NCBI GenBank assembly: GCA_030762175.1
Contig: CM060837.1
Span: 5,139,501 to 5,203,500, forward strand
DNA length: 64,000 nucleotides
Reading direction: 5' to 3'
DNA from: Metallyticus violacea
Taxonomy: Eukaryota; Arthropoda; Insecta; Mantodea; Metallyticidae
Part shown: positions 33,590 through 45,187 of the stretch, in pieces
Numbering within the stretch: the stretch's first letter is position 1
Layout of the letters: the number at the start of each line of letters is the position of its first letter
Notes under the pieces: model-generated
The model's database searches: none
What the model was told of the DNA's origin: nothing
What the model saw: only the letters and a program-made list of their open reading frames with translations
Position numbers and translations under genes: made by a program

Positions 33590-34302
33590 CACTATTACAT
33601 ATACCGACGATGTATACACACTTTCACAGTAGATATTTAACATATTTCAAAGTTGGACCGAAAAACAACAGTAATGTGTAGTATTTTGTTCTGTAAACAG
33701 ATGTGACTCACATTTTGATAGCGTTGCTACGTGACAGGTAAATCAACAATGAGTAAATGAAGCCAAGATTATTGTATGATGTTCTGTAAACAGATGTGAC
33801 TCACATTACGTTATGCTAGCGTTGCTGCAACAAAATGTAGCCAAGATTATTGTTTGAATAGCGGAAAGAAATTTTGAAGTGATATTGGAAAACCGAGAGT
33901 GTTGTTGAAGTTCAAAGGCATGGAGGCGTGTGTACAGAACAGAACCGCCAACGCGAGTAACAATTGCACGCTTTCGAGACAAATTTGAGACTCGTGGTAC
34001 CGTATGCGATGTTCACAAGGGCAGATCTGGGCAGACCAGCTACACTGGCAGCATTTCGGGAAGAAATTGAAACGGCATGTGCTGCAATCGCAGATGACAC
34101 TTTCGCAAACGTTGCTCAATCAGCAGTTCAACGTACTCAGAAGTGTATCGACGTTAATGATGGGCATTTTAAGCAACGGTTGTAACTGTAAAAGTCTAAG
34201 ATGATTAGTGCTCATCATTTTCTGTTTGTATGAATTCAGTTTTGTTATGTTAACACGGTTTTTTCTTTACTTGAAGTGTGTATACATTTTTGGCACCCTC
34301 TG
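33590..34302 (+). mobile_element. internally deleted DUF4817-type element (family T), copy 1
   Basis: The right end GTGTATACATTTTTGGCACC followed by CTCTG and TA is the inverted repeat. The left end near 33612 carries the partner GATGTATACACACTTTCACA. Plus-strand coding remnants read as the N-terminal end (WYWKTENIVEVQR-like, VTIARFRDKFETRG-like at about 33870-34000). They run straight into the extreme C terminus (GRPATLAAFREEIETACAAI, ADDTFANVAQSAVQRTQKCI, then DVNDGHFKQRL, ending near 34184). The catalytic core is absent. Copies 2 and 3 are at 44478 and 57265. Confidence 0.8.
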
Positions 34303-35169
34303 TATGGAGTGTAAAAGGAAATATTGGAATCCGTAGATAAATTTAGTTTCCATATGGAATATTGCACTGCCACTTGGAGTGCAAGCCGCCGGCAGGAAAC
34401 TGTGCCTCGCTAGGGGATCTGAAAGAACGCAATTAAACGTGCTGTGTGTGTATGTTTACACACGGCGACGCTCCCAAGTGGCTCGGCTAGGCAAAGTGAA
34501 ATTTTGAGAGTTTAATCAATATATACGATCGGCCGTAATAAAGTCAACACACCCCACAGTACTGTAAACACTCTCACCTGAGTAGAAGGTTCATCAAATC
34601 TCTGCCAAGCATCACGTGACCCGACTTCCCTGTTGACCTCTAGGTCTCTTGTACTTATTTTCTTTTACCTGTAAAGTTCACTTTTCCCTACAGGGAATGA
34701 AAAACCATGATCAAACAGGCTTGTGGACTTTTTTTTTTTTTTCCTTTCTAAAATTACCTTTCTGACGCAAACGCCATTTCAAAGAAGACAGAATTCTTTA
34801 ACACAAGGAAAACTGATTGCTTGAAATATATGTTGATATTCGTTATAAGCTCTGAGATACATTTAGAAGCATAATATTTATTGATCTAAACCATTGTTTC
34901 TCAAAAGATGTAGTTGAGGGCCATATTGCTCGAGCTTTATCTTCAAAAGAACTCCATTCATTCATTCATTCCCTCTCTCCTAAAACCAACTTTTGAGTCA
35001 TACGATACTCATTTGGAAAAAGTATATCTCCAAATAATTTGCAAATGAATTAGGCGCCATGGCGTAGTTGTATACTTAGTAGCGGGGGGGGGGCAGTCAT
35101 AGCGAAAACGTGTGCACATAAAGTATTCTGCATGTTACAATGCGTTAAATATGATTCAGTTGTACAACA
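34303..35169. other. no gene; short homopolymer and (ATTC)n tracts
   Basis: A T-run at 34730-34742, (ATTC)4 at about 34957-34974 and a G-run at 35083-35092 are the only features seen. Confidence 0.5.
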
Positions 35170-36130
35170 ACGATTTTGTACCTACAGCGAAAAAGTTTGA
35201 AGGGACTGGCTGTTTGTGTGATGGACAACGAACAGACCGGCCAAGAGTGTCGGTTGAGACCGTTGAGCGTTGTCAAGATCTCTAAAGAGTCGGTATGGCG
35301 CGCAAGTCAGGAACTGTAGATTCTGCAGCCAACCTTCTAGCGTATTTAACATCAACGACTTTAGGTGAAGTCATAGAGGGTACAGCAGTTGCTGACGCTG
35401 AGTTTCCAGGATCAAATCATCGCCTTCATTTCTGTGTTGATTTTCAAGAATGACGGTTTTTAGTGACGAGCCCACGTTTCATGTGTCGACAAAGTGAACC
35501 GTCGCAGTGTACGTACTTGGAACACAGAAAAACCTGGCATTGTGGTAGAACACATTCGTGATTCTCCTAAAGTCAAGTGTTTTGTGCTATTTCTTCGTCA
35601 AAAGTGTACGGCCCATTTGCTTTGCGGAGAAAACTGTTATCGGTTCAGCATACCTGGACATGCTTCAACAATGGCTAATGCCATAATTACATGAATATAG
35701 AAAGGACTTTATTTATGAGCAAAATGGAGCTGAATCTCATTTTCATCATGACGTTCATGAGCACCTCAATGCTGAAGATTCTCATCTACTTTTGTGAGCT
35801 CCATGGTCACCTGGCCTAACCGTTATTTTTATTTATGGGGTTATGTCAAAGACCTTGTGTTAGTGCCGCCTTTACCACGTGATTTAGCACGGCTGAGAGA
35901 GAGGTCACGCATGTAGCCGCTGATATCGGCCGACAGATGTTGGGACGTGTGTAGCAGGAACTTGACTTAAGGATTAATGTCTGTCGTGTCACAAAGGATG
36001 ACATATGGAACACCTGTAAGGTATGTACGAAAGATGCTCTTTTCGCTAATATGAGCGTTTCCGTAATGTCTGTTATGGTTACTGATTTATCAACCCCCGA
36101 AACCAGGGAAGGACTTTATTGTCACCCTGT
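35170..36130 (+). mobile_element. DUF4817-type transposon, long remnant
   Basis: Plus-strand remnants in order: CVMDNEQTGQECR-like linker (35210-35250) and HFCVDFQE-like sequence before the first catalytic region (35430). KVNRRSVRTWNTEKPGIVVE and HIRDSPKVKCF are in one clean frame (35488-35580). FYLWGYVKDLVLVPPLPRDL is the block after the third catalytic Asp (Asp itself lost), and QELDLRINVCRVTKDD lies near the C terminus. The right end reads GACTTTATTGTCACCCTGTA, fitting a TA-flanked inverted repeat. The matching left end was not found. Internal stops and frameshifts abound. Confidence 0.75.
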
Positions 36131-36629
36131 ATAATGGCAAGGAAATGAACACACAAGGATGTATTGAAGTAACAAGGCGCGCTCAAATGTTCACGTGCAT
36201 TACAATCTAAAGACAGAAACAGCTGCGTTACTGTTATTACACGATGTTGACTATTCTCATATAAGGACAACGTGTAGATATTAAATATGTTTTTCCTGGA
36301 ACACAAATCTAGAAAACATATTTTGGCTTAATAATGTGGAACTTTGCTGTAATTCCCTGTGGGAATGTCGTTTAAATATACATAAAGTTTGGTCTTCAAT
36401 TACAAAACCAAAGGGATAAAGTCTCCGCGTTCTTCGTATACCCAAACGGTTTACTTTAATTGGCTGACAATTATTCGCCATATTTTTCAAAATACAACAA
36501 TATTTATTCTCTTTTGAATGCACCAATAACATTTTAGCTTCAGCTAACAGCAGTCTAGGATTTAATAGTATAAAAACCTAGTAATGGCCCCAATCAGCTG
36601 TTTCGCTCCGACTCCCTTCAGTTCCCGTG
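36131..36629. other. no feature recognised
   Basis: AT-rich sequence without a match. Confidence 0.5.
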
Positions 36630-36860
36630 CGGAACTTTACAAGGCAATCTCACATGACCTAGTTCACCTAGTGTATATGTCAACCAATAGATGGTGGTTA
36701 ATGCCAGCCAATAGATGGCACTGAACTTTTATTTACATGCAATTTTTTTAAAGAAGGTGTAATACACAGATTTAAAGTACATGTTAACATATAAAATGAA
36801 ATAAAATAAAGTATTGCATAAATATTTGGGGATAAATAAGGGCAGAAATGGGCTGGTTGT
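36630..36860 (+). repeat. isolated, diverged monomer of the 395-bp satellite
   Basis: Carries the satellite phrases TTCACCTAGT, AATAGATGGTGGTTAATG, CCAATAGATGGCACTGAACT, AATACACAGATT and AAATATTTGGGGATAAATAA in the same order as the array at 38400-39572, but only about half a unit long. It lies about 1.5 kb before the array. Confidence 0.75.
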
Positions 36861-36959
36861 TATAATTTTATATAAATAAGCAGTAGATCATATTAAATGA
36901 GTGTGAGTGTGAACAACAATATAACTAATAGTGAGATGCTGGAATAAACATAAGTTATG

Positions 36960-37860
36960 TAATACGTGTATGTTTATATTTTCATTTAGTATAAATCAAG
37001 TTAATTTTTTGGGCAAGTCTAAAAGTATAATAAGAAAATGTTATGGCAATTGACTTTGAAATTTAATTAAAATATTTTTGAAGAGTTTTCTTACATGCAA
37101 AATATATTTCTCAAACATATATTACATTAATATTTCACATTTTCCATGCTCAGGACAATACTTTTGTTAAATACACTTTATATGCTGAATTAATTTTTCC
37201 TTTTATTTTCAAACAACAAATAGAAAATTAAACGCAAGAATACTCTTTAAATTTCGGTTTTCAAGTATACCTTTACTGCTAAGGATCCAATTTCCCAATT
37301 TTCAGAAACTATTTTTTTTTATTTAAAATGGTATATACGAGTTTTTTTGTGAAGAAACAAATGGTACCGATAGAGGGTTTTTTTTTTATTTTCAGGTAAT
37401 CCCCCCTCCCTTCGTGCAAGAGTCTGATATCTCTGAATTTTAGAAAACTTTTTTTATTCCATTTTAATGCCATATATGGAGTTTCGTTGCGAAACAAATG
37501 TTAATGCCGCTAGAGCGATTTTTAAATTCTGGGCAATCCCATCTCCCTGCTAATAGTCCAGTTTTACTGATATTAAAAAACTATTTATCTTCTTTTATTC
37601 CAAAGACATATATAGAGCTTTCTTTAAAAATTTAAATTGCGGCCATTAGAGCGATTTTTAAATTTGTGCTTAACCCCCAAAGGTTTTTCAGGCGTATCCC
37701 CTTTTACCAAAAATATGATAATTTTCAAAAATGATTTTTCTTATTTGATTTAAATGGTATCTGCCAAATTTTGTTGTGAAAAATAATTATTGGTGCTGCT
37801 AGTGCGATTTTTTAAATTTTGGATTTCTTAAGAAAAAACTGCAAATATCGATCATAAACA
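36960..37860 (+). repeat. dispersed repeat with internal tandem units of about 140 bp, copy 1
   Basis: A 5' part (GACTTTGAAATTTAATTAAA and ACATATATTACATTAATATT at 37050-37135) is followed by tandem units. Each unit has a TAGAGCGATTTTTAAATT-like landmark, found at 37371, 37511, 37647 and 37800 (spacings 140, 136 and 153). The same architecture occurs in reverse orientation at 47565-48290. No coding capacity is seen. It may be a non-autonomous DNA transposon carrying a minisatellite, but terminal repeats were not identified. Confidence 0.75.
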
Positions 37861-37889
37861 TTATAAGTTTATATAATTGAAAATGTCGT

Positions 37890-38166
37890 ATACCGTCACG
37901 GGTGGCTGAGGTCATTAAATCGCGGACTCGTGAGCGGGAGATCTGGGGTTCGAATCCCGCCAAGACCGTCCTCCTTGACTGAGGTTTTTTCCAGGTTTTC
38001 CTCAGTCCTCATAAATGGCAAATGCCGGGGAGGTATCCTAAACTTAGGCCTGAAACGTTTCTTTCCTTAATAATCCTTTCCCAATATATCATTTCATCTC
38101 ATGTATCATCATTGTCCATCGCCTGTGGTGTCTCTGTAGCAAAAACGGGCGTTAAACACTTCATTC
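37890..38166 (+). repeat. SINE-A copy, near full length
   Basis: The head GGGTGGCTGAGGTCATTAAA leads to a perfect B box GGTTCGAATCCCGCC. The body is intact and the 3' block AGCAAAAACGGGCGTTAAAC precedes a short ATTC tail. It starts directly after the repeat with internal tandem units. Confidence 0.93.
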
Positions 38167-38399
38167 ATAGAAAATCTCGCTGCTCCTGTCTATTGTGATG
38201 TATGCTCCCACTATTTCACGTAGTACATATGCAGCTGGTTAGAAATTCAATTATATTTCCACCGCCAGATAGCTCTGCAATAGTCATAGCTTCAAGTAAA
38301 CATCGTTTCGTAGCATTCCATAGAAACCAATAGGAGCATACTATCGAGTCCAAGCGGAAGCAAATACGGTTGAAGGAAATCGTTCCGTAAAACGAATGA
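38167..38399. other. no feature recognised
   Basis: Short spacer before the satellite array. Confidence 0.5.
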
Positions 38400-39572
38400 A
38401 ACATCGAATATTTACGAAAACAACCCAATAAAACGGTAACTTGGCACTATCGAATAATTCAATAGTTTTTATTTCGATTGTCCATCACAAGTTAGGAAAC
38501 TTACAAGATAAACTCATATTTTGAATTAACTATTTCACCTAATTTACTAGTCAGTAACTAGATGGTGGTAAATGGTAGCCAATAGATGGCACTGAACTGC
38601 ACTTTGCTAGCGATTTTTTTTATAACGAAGGCGAAATACACAGATTCAAAAATAACAAATGAAGTGTGATATTCCAATAAAGAATAAATGATTGTATAAA
38701 TATTTTGGGGATAAATAAATTAATAAACGCATTGATTGGTATCCTTTATATGTAAATACCCCTCTGAAAGACACTCACAGTTTATACCAATTAAACATCG
38801 AATATTTACGAAAACAACCGAATAAAACGGTAATTTGGAACTATGGAATAATCCAATAGTTTTTATCTGGATTATCTATCATAAGTTACGAAACTGTTAC
38901 AAGATAAACTCATATTTTGAGTCACCTATTTCACCTAATTTACTAGTCAGTAACTAGATGGTGGTAAATGGTAGCCAATAGATGGCACTGAACTGCACTT
39001 TGCAAGCGATTTTTTTATAAGGAAGGCGAAATACACAGATTCAAAAATAACAAATGAAGTATGATATTCCAATAAAGAATAAATGATTGTATAAATATTT
39101 TGGCGATAAATAAATTAAGAGATGCATTGGTTGGTATCCTTTACAAGTAAGTACCACTCTGAAAGACACTCACGATTTATACCAATTAAACATCGAATAT
39201 TTACGAAAACAACCGAATAAAACGGTAATTTGGCACTATCGAATAATTCAGTAGCCTTTATTTGGATTGTCCATCACAAGTTACGAAATTGTTACAAGGT
39301 AAACTCATATTTTGAAATACCTGTTTCACCATACTTACAAGTCAGTTAATAGATGGCACTAAACTGCACTCTTCAAGCGATTTTTTTTAAGGAAGGCGAA
39401 ATACACAGATTCAAAAGTAACAAATGAAGTGTGATATTCGAATAAAGAATAAAAGATTGTATAAATATTTCGGGGATTATTATTATAATTTATTGTTTAT
39501 TAATTTATAATTTATTAATTAAGAAACGCATTGGTTGGTACCTTTACATGTAAGTACCATTCTGAAAGACAC
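38400..39572 (+). repeat. satellite array, three units of about 395 bp
   Basis: The landmark AACATCGAATATTTACG occurs at 38400, 38793 and 39189 (spacings 393 and 396). Each unit then has AAAACGGTAA, AACTCATATTTTGA, TAGATGGCACT, AATACACAGATTCAAAA and AATAAAGAATAAA in the same order. The third unit has a deletion around its TAGATGG part and an AT-rich expansion near 39480-39520. The units are diverged but clearly colinear. No open frame is shared. Confidence 0.93.
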
Positions 39573-40469
39573 GGTTTATACTGCCACACGCGAAGTTCAC
39601 TAAATCGCCCACAATCGGCGTTAGTTGCAAAGATGGTGGAGTAAGCTTTCATAGCAGCAAATGTGCCATGTAAATTTTGGAGCGAGCCTGCTTAACATCT
39701 ACCAAGCAGGAAGTCAGTTGAAACGTGACATTTCTAAGTACGGGTTGTTTGCGTTCTTAGTAGAGAATTTACCTTCGTGACGTGAGTGAAAGAACGCGCA
39801 ACGAGTGAACAAGTAAATCGGTGATTAGGGCATACCGTGTCCTTCAATTTGTGGAAAATACTTCACCAGAAACTAACAATAAGGTAGTTACGACAAAAGC
39901 AAATAGGAGCTGATAAAGAAAAAACGCTCTAGGCTGCCACATTATTGGAACATCTGCCTAGTCACACAAGGTGTTTACATTGAAACATTATAATGTGCAC
40001 AAACTTGGCGAGTTTCGCTACAACACGGTGTACCGTTAAGAGTAATCTCTCATCAGGCTTTTGCATAGTTAAAGTTTGAAAATGCTACCGGAATTTATGT
40101 AAACCTTATACTTATAAAAGAACTTTTTCAAAATCTGTAAGTTAATAACGACATTTTACGAATTATTATGTTTGGAAAGACGTGAGCTTTAAAATGAAAT
40201 ATCGTTTCCTATTTTAAGACGTTCCGGAGCTATATATCTCTATAAAAAATAAATATTGGCAATTTTTTTTGCATGAAAGCTCTATCACCTAGAATATCAT
40301 ATTTCACTAATTAGATGTTGTAAGTAAAAAATTAAAGTCAATTGTTTCAATTTTGGTCCATTTTTTCACTAAATCTGTGGATTCATGTTTTGACTAAAAA
40401 AAAATATAGTTTTTCTTTTGGTGGAAATTAAAGGTGATATTATATGCAAGGATCATACTGAAAGTAGTG
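39573..40469. other. no feature recognised
   Basis: Nothing coding or repeated was found in about 900 bp. Confidence 0.5.
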
Positions 40470-41560
40470 AGCAACAAACTTTAAACCAATTAATGTTTAT
40501 TTTTTTAGATAAACCAAGTACATCATCGTAAACTACAATCTTTTCTCTCGCCTTTCAACATAATCTCCATTTCTTTGTACACATTTTTCCCATTTTTTGC
40601 AAGATTGAAAATTCCCTTACGACAGAACTCCGTGCCAGCTGCACGAAGACACTGACGCACTGCTTTCCGAATATCCTTCACCGTTTCGTAGTGTTGGTCT
40701 CGCATCTGTTCCTTAACAGAATCAAAAAGATGGTAGTCGGAGGGTGCCAAGTCGCGACCGTAGGGATGATGTGAAAGAGTTTCTCACCCAAAGGTTCTGA
40801 TCTTCTCCATTGTGACACGAACAGTGTGAGGACGCGCATTATCCTGTTGAAGGACGATTATCTTTTCAGGCCGCTTATGGCGCAACGCACGACAGAACTT
40901 CCAAAGTGTCTGGATATAGTGGGCAGCATTTATGATTTGTTAAGGTTCAAGAAAATCAATCAGAATGCAACCCAGAAGACGCTACCCATAATCTTCCCAG
41001 CAGATCGCATTGTCTTCGCTTTCTTCTTCGATGGCGAATCCAAATGGTGCCATTCCATACTCTGGCATTTTGTTTCAGGCTCGTAATGATGGAACCAGCT
41101 TTCATAGCCTGTCATAATACTCTTCCTTTTGAAATCTCTGAAGATGGCTTTGGCTGATGGTTATGCTCTGAAGTTTGTGGTCTTCTGTCAATAAATGAGG
41201 GACCTAACGGGCACAAACGTTTGATAACCTAAGTCTTTTATCATTTCTTGCACTCTGCAAGTTTTTGAGCAATTTCATCCGCAGTGGCACGCCTGTCTTC
41301 TCTAATGAGTTCATCAACTCTTTCTTTGTTGCAGTTCGCAGGCGACCGCTACGAGGCTCATCTCTCCCATTTTTGAAATGTTTAACCCCTCTCCTAACAC
41401 TGCCAGCACCCATGCGGACATTTCCATAGACACGTTAAAGTCTGGGGTGAATTTCAGCTGAAGATTTTCCCTCTTTAACCAGAAATTTAATGACAATACA
41501 CTGTGGAAACGAAACATTGATGTACAATTTTGGAAATACTGTCTGTAGTTAGGTAATAGA
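40470..41560 (-). mobile_element. mariner, nearly full coding span, degraded
   Basis: On the minus strand the N terminus reads MNVSFPQ-like, then GAGSVRRGVKHFKNGRDEPR (41413-41354), the helix-turn-helix and linker. After frameshifts come ETLSHHPYGRDLAPSDYHLF with the third catalytic Asp and a VLQQDNARPHT-like second Asp block at about 40850. VKEQMRDQHYETVKDIRKAV and RAAGTEFCRKGIF complete the C-terminal region to 40523. The region of the first Asp is decayed. It is a lineage distinct from family 1 and from the 27075 element. Inverted repeats were not identified. Confidence 0.85.
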
Positions 41561-42489
41561 AGCTAATGACGTACAAAATCAACATAGCAACACTATGAAT
41601 TTTAACATTGGGTGCTGACGACATCAGTATGGCCCTTGTAAAAGTAGACTTTATAATATTTCTACTCAAAGTATGATAATTTAAATAAAACAATCTAGTA
41701 AGGTAGCAGTGGAATATTTTGCCCGTCTTGAATAATAATATGATGTAAATTGGTCATGCAGCCACGTATAATGTAAATACTACATACTTCGTGATAGCAA
41801 GTTATATTTCCATGCAAACATACTTTAAAAATTACTGGCATAGAGGAATGAGCTATATAAAATATTTACAATACATCTTTAAAGTTTTACTGAAGTGCGG
41901 ATATTTATGGAACAGTCTGTAGTTTCATTGTGCCCTTAACGGCAGAGTTTGTGCGACCTCTTGAGCAGATGCCCCCGAATTAACAGGGTCACCGCGTAGG
42001 TGGACGTTGGAGCTGAGTTGCAGAATCAGGTTTGCTGACCCTGCAATATCAGATGTTACATATACAGCAGCGCGAAGACAGTCAAGAGAGAGAAGGAAAA
42101 GTGGTGGTAAGTAAGGAGAACACGATAAAACAATCAATATGCTACGTATGAAGAAAAGAACGCTGCGAAAAATAAAGAATAAATGTGACACATTCATAGA
42201 AAAGACAAATATAAAAAAAAAAAAAATGGAAAATGGCAAAGCATCTCAGCCAAAAAAGCATGTATCAAGCAAGCCTCCTTTCAGAAGCTGAAGTACCTTT
42301 GGCAGAAGTGTATCAATCGATCACTTCTAGTGAGGTTATAGGTGGCTTAATTTTTTTTTAAAAAAAGTAAAATATTCGCATATTATTTCACGGAAGACAG
42401 TTAAACTCGGGTGATCATGAATTATTCGTCTGCCTTGCGCCCATGCAAGTCTGGAGTTCTTGTTGGTACAGTCACATGCAAGATTTGGT
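41561..42489. other. no feature recognised
   Basis: A small minus-strand frame (41925-42239) has no homology. T- and A-runs at 42350 and 42213 are present. Confidence 0.5.
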
Positions 42490-42735
42490 GAAAGATCACA
42501 TCAACATTTCATACATACAAAAACGGATTGATAAGTCTGGTAAAAATACATAGTGAATAACTTTGGGGGGGGGGGGGAGCACAAACAAGAATTTCTTCCC
42601 ACAAGCCAATTTTTGAGGTTAGGAAAGAGGAAAACGTCACATGGGGCAAAGTGTGGGGAATAGGGTGATGATGATATCCTAAGATTCCCAAAAACAGTTC
42701 GCATAACTTTTCTCGCCGACATTTTTTGTGCACTT
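42490..42735 (-). mobile_element. mariner C-terminal fragment
   Basis: Minus-strand ISSSPYSPHFAPCDVFLFPN followed by LKNWLVG is the block around the third catalytic Asp (C-D-V), one of the most conserved mariner strings. A G-run at 42565-42577 breaks the frame immediately afterwards. No other mariner block is attached. Confidence 0.8.
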
Positions 42736-42841
42736 TTACCTTCGCTAACTCATCGTTTTGACTGCCACAGGTTGGGGGACTACTAGCGGTAAAGGTTCGT
42801 TATAAGAGGCTCGTCAAATTGTTGATTTCTTATATTTCTGG

Positions 42842-43112
42842 ACGATCTTTAACAGCTCAGGTCATCAGCGTCCCGTTCAACTCACGGCGTGAAACGGCCG
42901 ACAAATTTTGCTCAGAGGCCTCTCTTTCAGGCTTGAGGTTCTTTATCGTGCAGTAAATGTACGACACGGGACCCACGGCTTTACTTCCGTTCCGAATGAA
43001 GCCATACTTAGGATTTTTACGTCCGAAAAAATTCATCGGTCCTGGCCGGGTTCGAACCCTAAATCTCCCGCTCACTAGTCCGCGCCTTAATGACTGCGAT
43101 CACCTGTGGCGG
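42842..43112 (-). repeat. chimeric SINE: SINE-A head on SINE-B body
   Basis: On the minus strand the unit begins with the SINE-A head (TTAAGGCGCGGACTAGTGAG, then GGGAGATTTAGGGTTCGAAC as B box). Directly after the B box it continues as SINE-B (GGCCAGGACCGATGAATTTT, TCGGACGTAAAAATCC, GCCGTGGGTCCCGTGTCGTA, GGCCGTTTCACGCCGTGAGT). The SINE-B end lies near 42845. It is uninterrupted, with SINE-B length. The junction lies in or just after the shared B box. Confidence 0.88.
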
Positions 43113-44477
43113 GGTAGATGGTAGGGTTGTGAACAGCGATGATTTTATTTGGAATGTTCAGAAAGTACTCTTTTCATTCAAGGCTATTTAAAACCCTGAT
43201 TTCGTGTAATACAAAAGAATGGGACGGAGTTGCTGAAACTTCGCTGAAACGTTTCACGTACTATGTAAACAATAAACAAATACTCGTAATGTCAGCGATA
43301 CGACAAATTCCTCAATGTAAATGGAAATTATTTTGAAAAATAACGTTGTGCTTCTCACTAATACAAGTTCAAAAAAACACTTAACGGTACTTACTTTCCG
43401 AATTACCCTCGCACATTCACATAAGGTAAGAAATAAGTATTTTACCTGCTTAGCAAACTCCTACGTTCTTTTATAAAAGCCTTTTACTTTTAAGTATCGG
43501 ATCAAATCGGATTATATGTCAAAACAATTTGATAAACTTAATTAATTCTCAATAATATTTTGTTACTTTTATCCATGTAACATTTAATCTGATTGCTTGG
43601 TATTGTCTACATAAAACAATTCATTAAAAAAAAAAAGGAGTCAAATCGATAACACTAAAGTAAATACATAGGAAACATGCAGGTGTCAAAGGGACGGGCA
43701 AATACCTTGCCATGTTAAAACAGCGAAGACAGGGTTTTTAAACGAGGGCGTGTTGAGTACGTAAGGAGCCCGTTGTATGTGAGAGTTTGTTCTTCTTGTA
43801 ACTTTAGTAATTAATAAAATGAAGGGTTGCACGTTAGGGGGAAAACTTTGGAATCAGTTTTAATGTTAGCGGGTTGGTTAATGCCGTGTTATATTGCAAA
43901 CTTCTCTGTTAGATGTCCCTTGCTGCGAGACCGAGAACAGCGAACTTTATACTGCCCGGCTTGTCCAATGTTACAATTTGCTGCTTCTGTGTGCAAATAT
44001 ACAGCTGCTTCCGCTGTCCATTTTCGTGTCCTCTGGTTAGTTTCTTTTTGCCGTAAAAATTCCTATTCTTTTATTTTGTTAATACCTATCAAAAGTTTTA
44101 AAGAATATTTTAACTCTTAACGTAATATAACCAAGTTAATAACTATGCATAATAGAAGTGTTAAAATCACTGATAAATGCCTTTTATTTTGACTGCTCTG
44201 TATAATTAAATAAATTGTTAATTATAAACTAAAATTATTCAAGTCATTCCCAAATATTTCTTCTTTTAAAGAAATACTTCGTATATTTCTCACCAGACAT
44301 GAAAGGAATTTTGCCTAAAACTTGGATAATGTTAGGAATATTACAGCGGTAATATTATTAATTTTAAACACGTTTTGGCGGGTAAATTCAAACCCAAGCT
44401 AAATTGGTGCTATTAGCAACGTAAAAAGTCTATTTATTTGCTTTCAGAAAATTTAAATATATATATATATATATGTA
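43113..44477. other. no feature recognised
   Basis: No supported gene or repeat. An (AT)n run at 44457-44475 precedes the next element. Confidence 0.5.
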
Positions 44478-44700
44478 GGATGCCAAAAAATGTATACACA
44501 CTTCAAGCAAAGAAAAAACTGTGTTAACATAACAAAACTGAATTCACACAAACAGAAAATGATGAACACTAATCATCTTACACTTTTACAGTTACAACAG
44601 TTGCTTAAAATGCCCACATCGGCGTCGATACACTTCTGAGTACGTTGAACTACTGATTGAGCAACGTTTGCGAAAGTGTCCTCAGCAAGTTTTAAATTTC
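44478..44700 (-). mobile_element. family T element, copy 3 (truncated)
   Basis: Starts after TA with GGATGCCAAAAAATGTATAC and continues through ACACTTCAAGCAAAGAAAAA and the C-terminal coding end (minus strand; ANVAQSVVQRTQ-like, with the string GCAACGTTTGCGAAAGTGTC). Similarity to 57265-58005 stops at about 44690, so only the inverted repeat and about 65 C-terminal codons are present. It inserted at the end of an (AT)n run. Confidence 0.82.
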
Positions 44701-44897
44701 TAGTTGTACTGGATAAAAAACAGGATATGGATATTGAAAGGGTAGTATAGGAGAAGAAGAAGAAGAATTTGTGTGCAGAAATTGTTGTTTCATACTAGAC
44801 GTGTGCAAGATATAAGTTGAAAATAAAGAATCAGACTTGAAAATTTGATTCACGGCCAGGAATTCAACCACGGACCTTTAGGCTTCCAGGCTCACGC

Positions 44898-44907
44898 TCT
44901 AACAAAC
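44898..44907. repeat. target-site duplication, left (SINE-A in SINE-D)
   Basis: TCTAACAAAC, repeated exactly at 45178-45187 on the other side of the SINE-A. Removing one copy with the SINE restores a continuous tRNA-like A box. Confidence 0.9.
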
Positions 44908-45177
44908 AACAGCCCGGGTGGCCGAGGTCGTTAAGGCGCGGACTCGTGAGCGGCAGGTCTGGGTTCGAATCCTGCCAGGACCGTCCTCCCTGACTTAGGT
45001 TTGTTCCAGGTTTTCCTCAGTCCTCATAAATGGCATATGCCGGGGAGGTACCTAAACTTAGATTTCCTTCCTTAAAAAATCCTTTTCCAATTTATCATTT
45101 CATCTCATGTATCACCAGTGTTCACCGCCTGTGATGCCTCTGTAGTAAAAACGGGCGTTAAACACATTCATTCAGTT
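44908..45177 (+). repeat. SINE-A copy nested in SINE-D
   Basis: Intact head (GGGTGGCCGAGGTCGTTAAG), B box GGTTCGAATCCTGCC, body and 3' block (TAGTAAAAACGGGCGTTAAA) with an ATTCATTC tail. Both ends are fixed by a 10-bp target-site duplication, so this defines the full SINE-A unit at about 270 bp. Confidence 0.96.
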
Positions 45178-45187
45178 TCTAACAAAC
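45178..45187. repeat. target-site duplication, right (SINE-A in SINE-D)
   Basis: Exact repeat of 44898-44907. Confidence 0.9.

Noticed and set aside
38400..39572. CRISPR-like regular array
   Set aside because: Units are about 395 bp, contiguous and diverged, without short repeats separated by unique spacers. It is a satellite in a eukaryotic genome.
42565..42577. G-run as a G-quadruplex regulatory element
   Set aside because: A single homopolymer run inside a decayed mariner, with no further G-tracts of the required spacing.
44908..45177. Possible functional tRNA gene (A and B boxes)
   Set aside because: The sequence between the boxes does not fold as a standard cloverleaf by eye, the unit continues into a conserved non-tRNA body, and many copies exist. 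It is a SINE head, not a tRNA gene.
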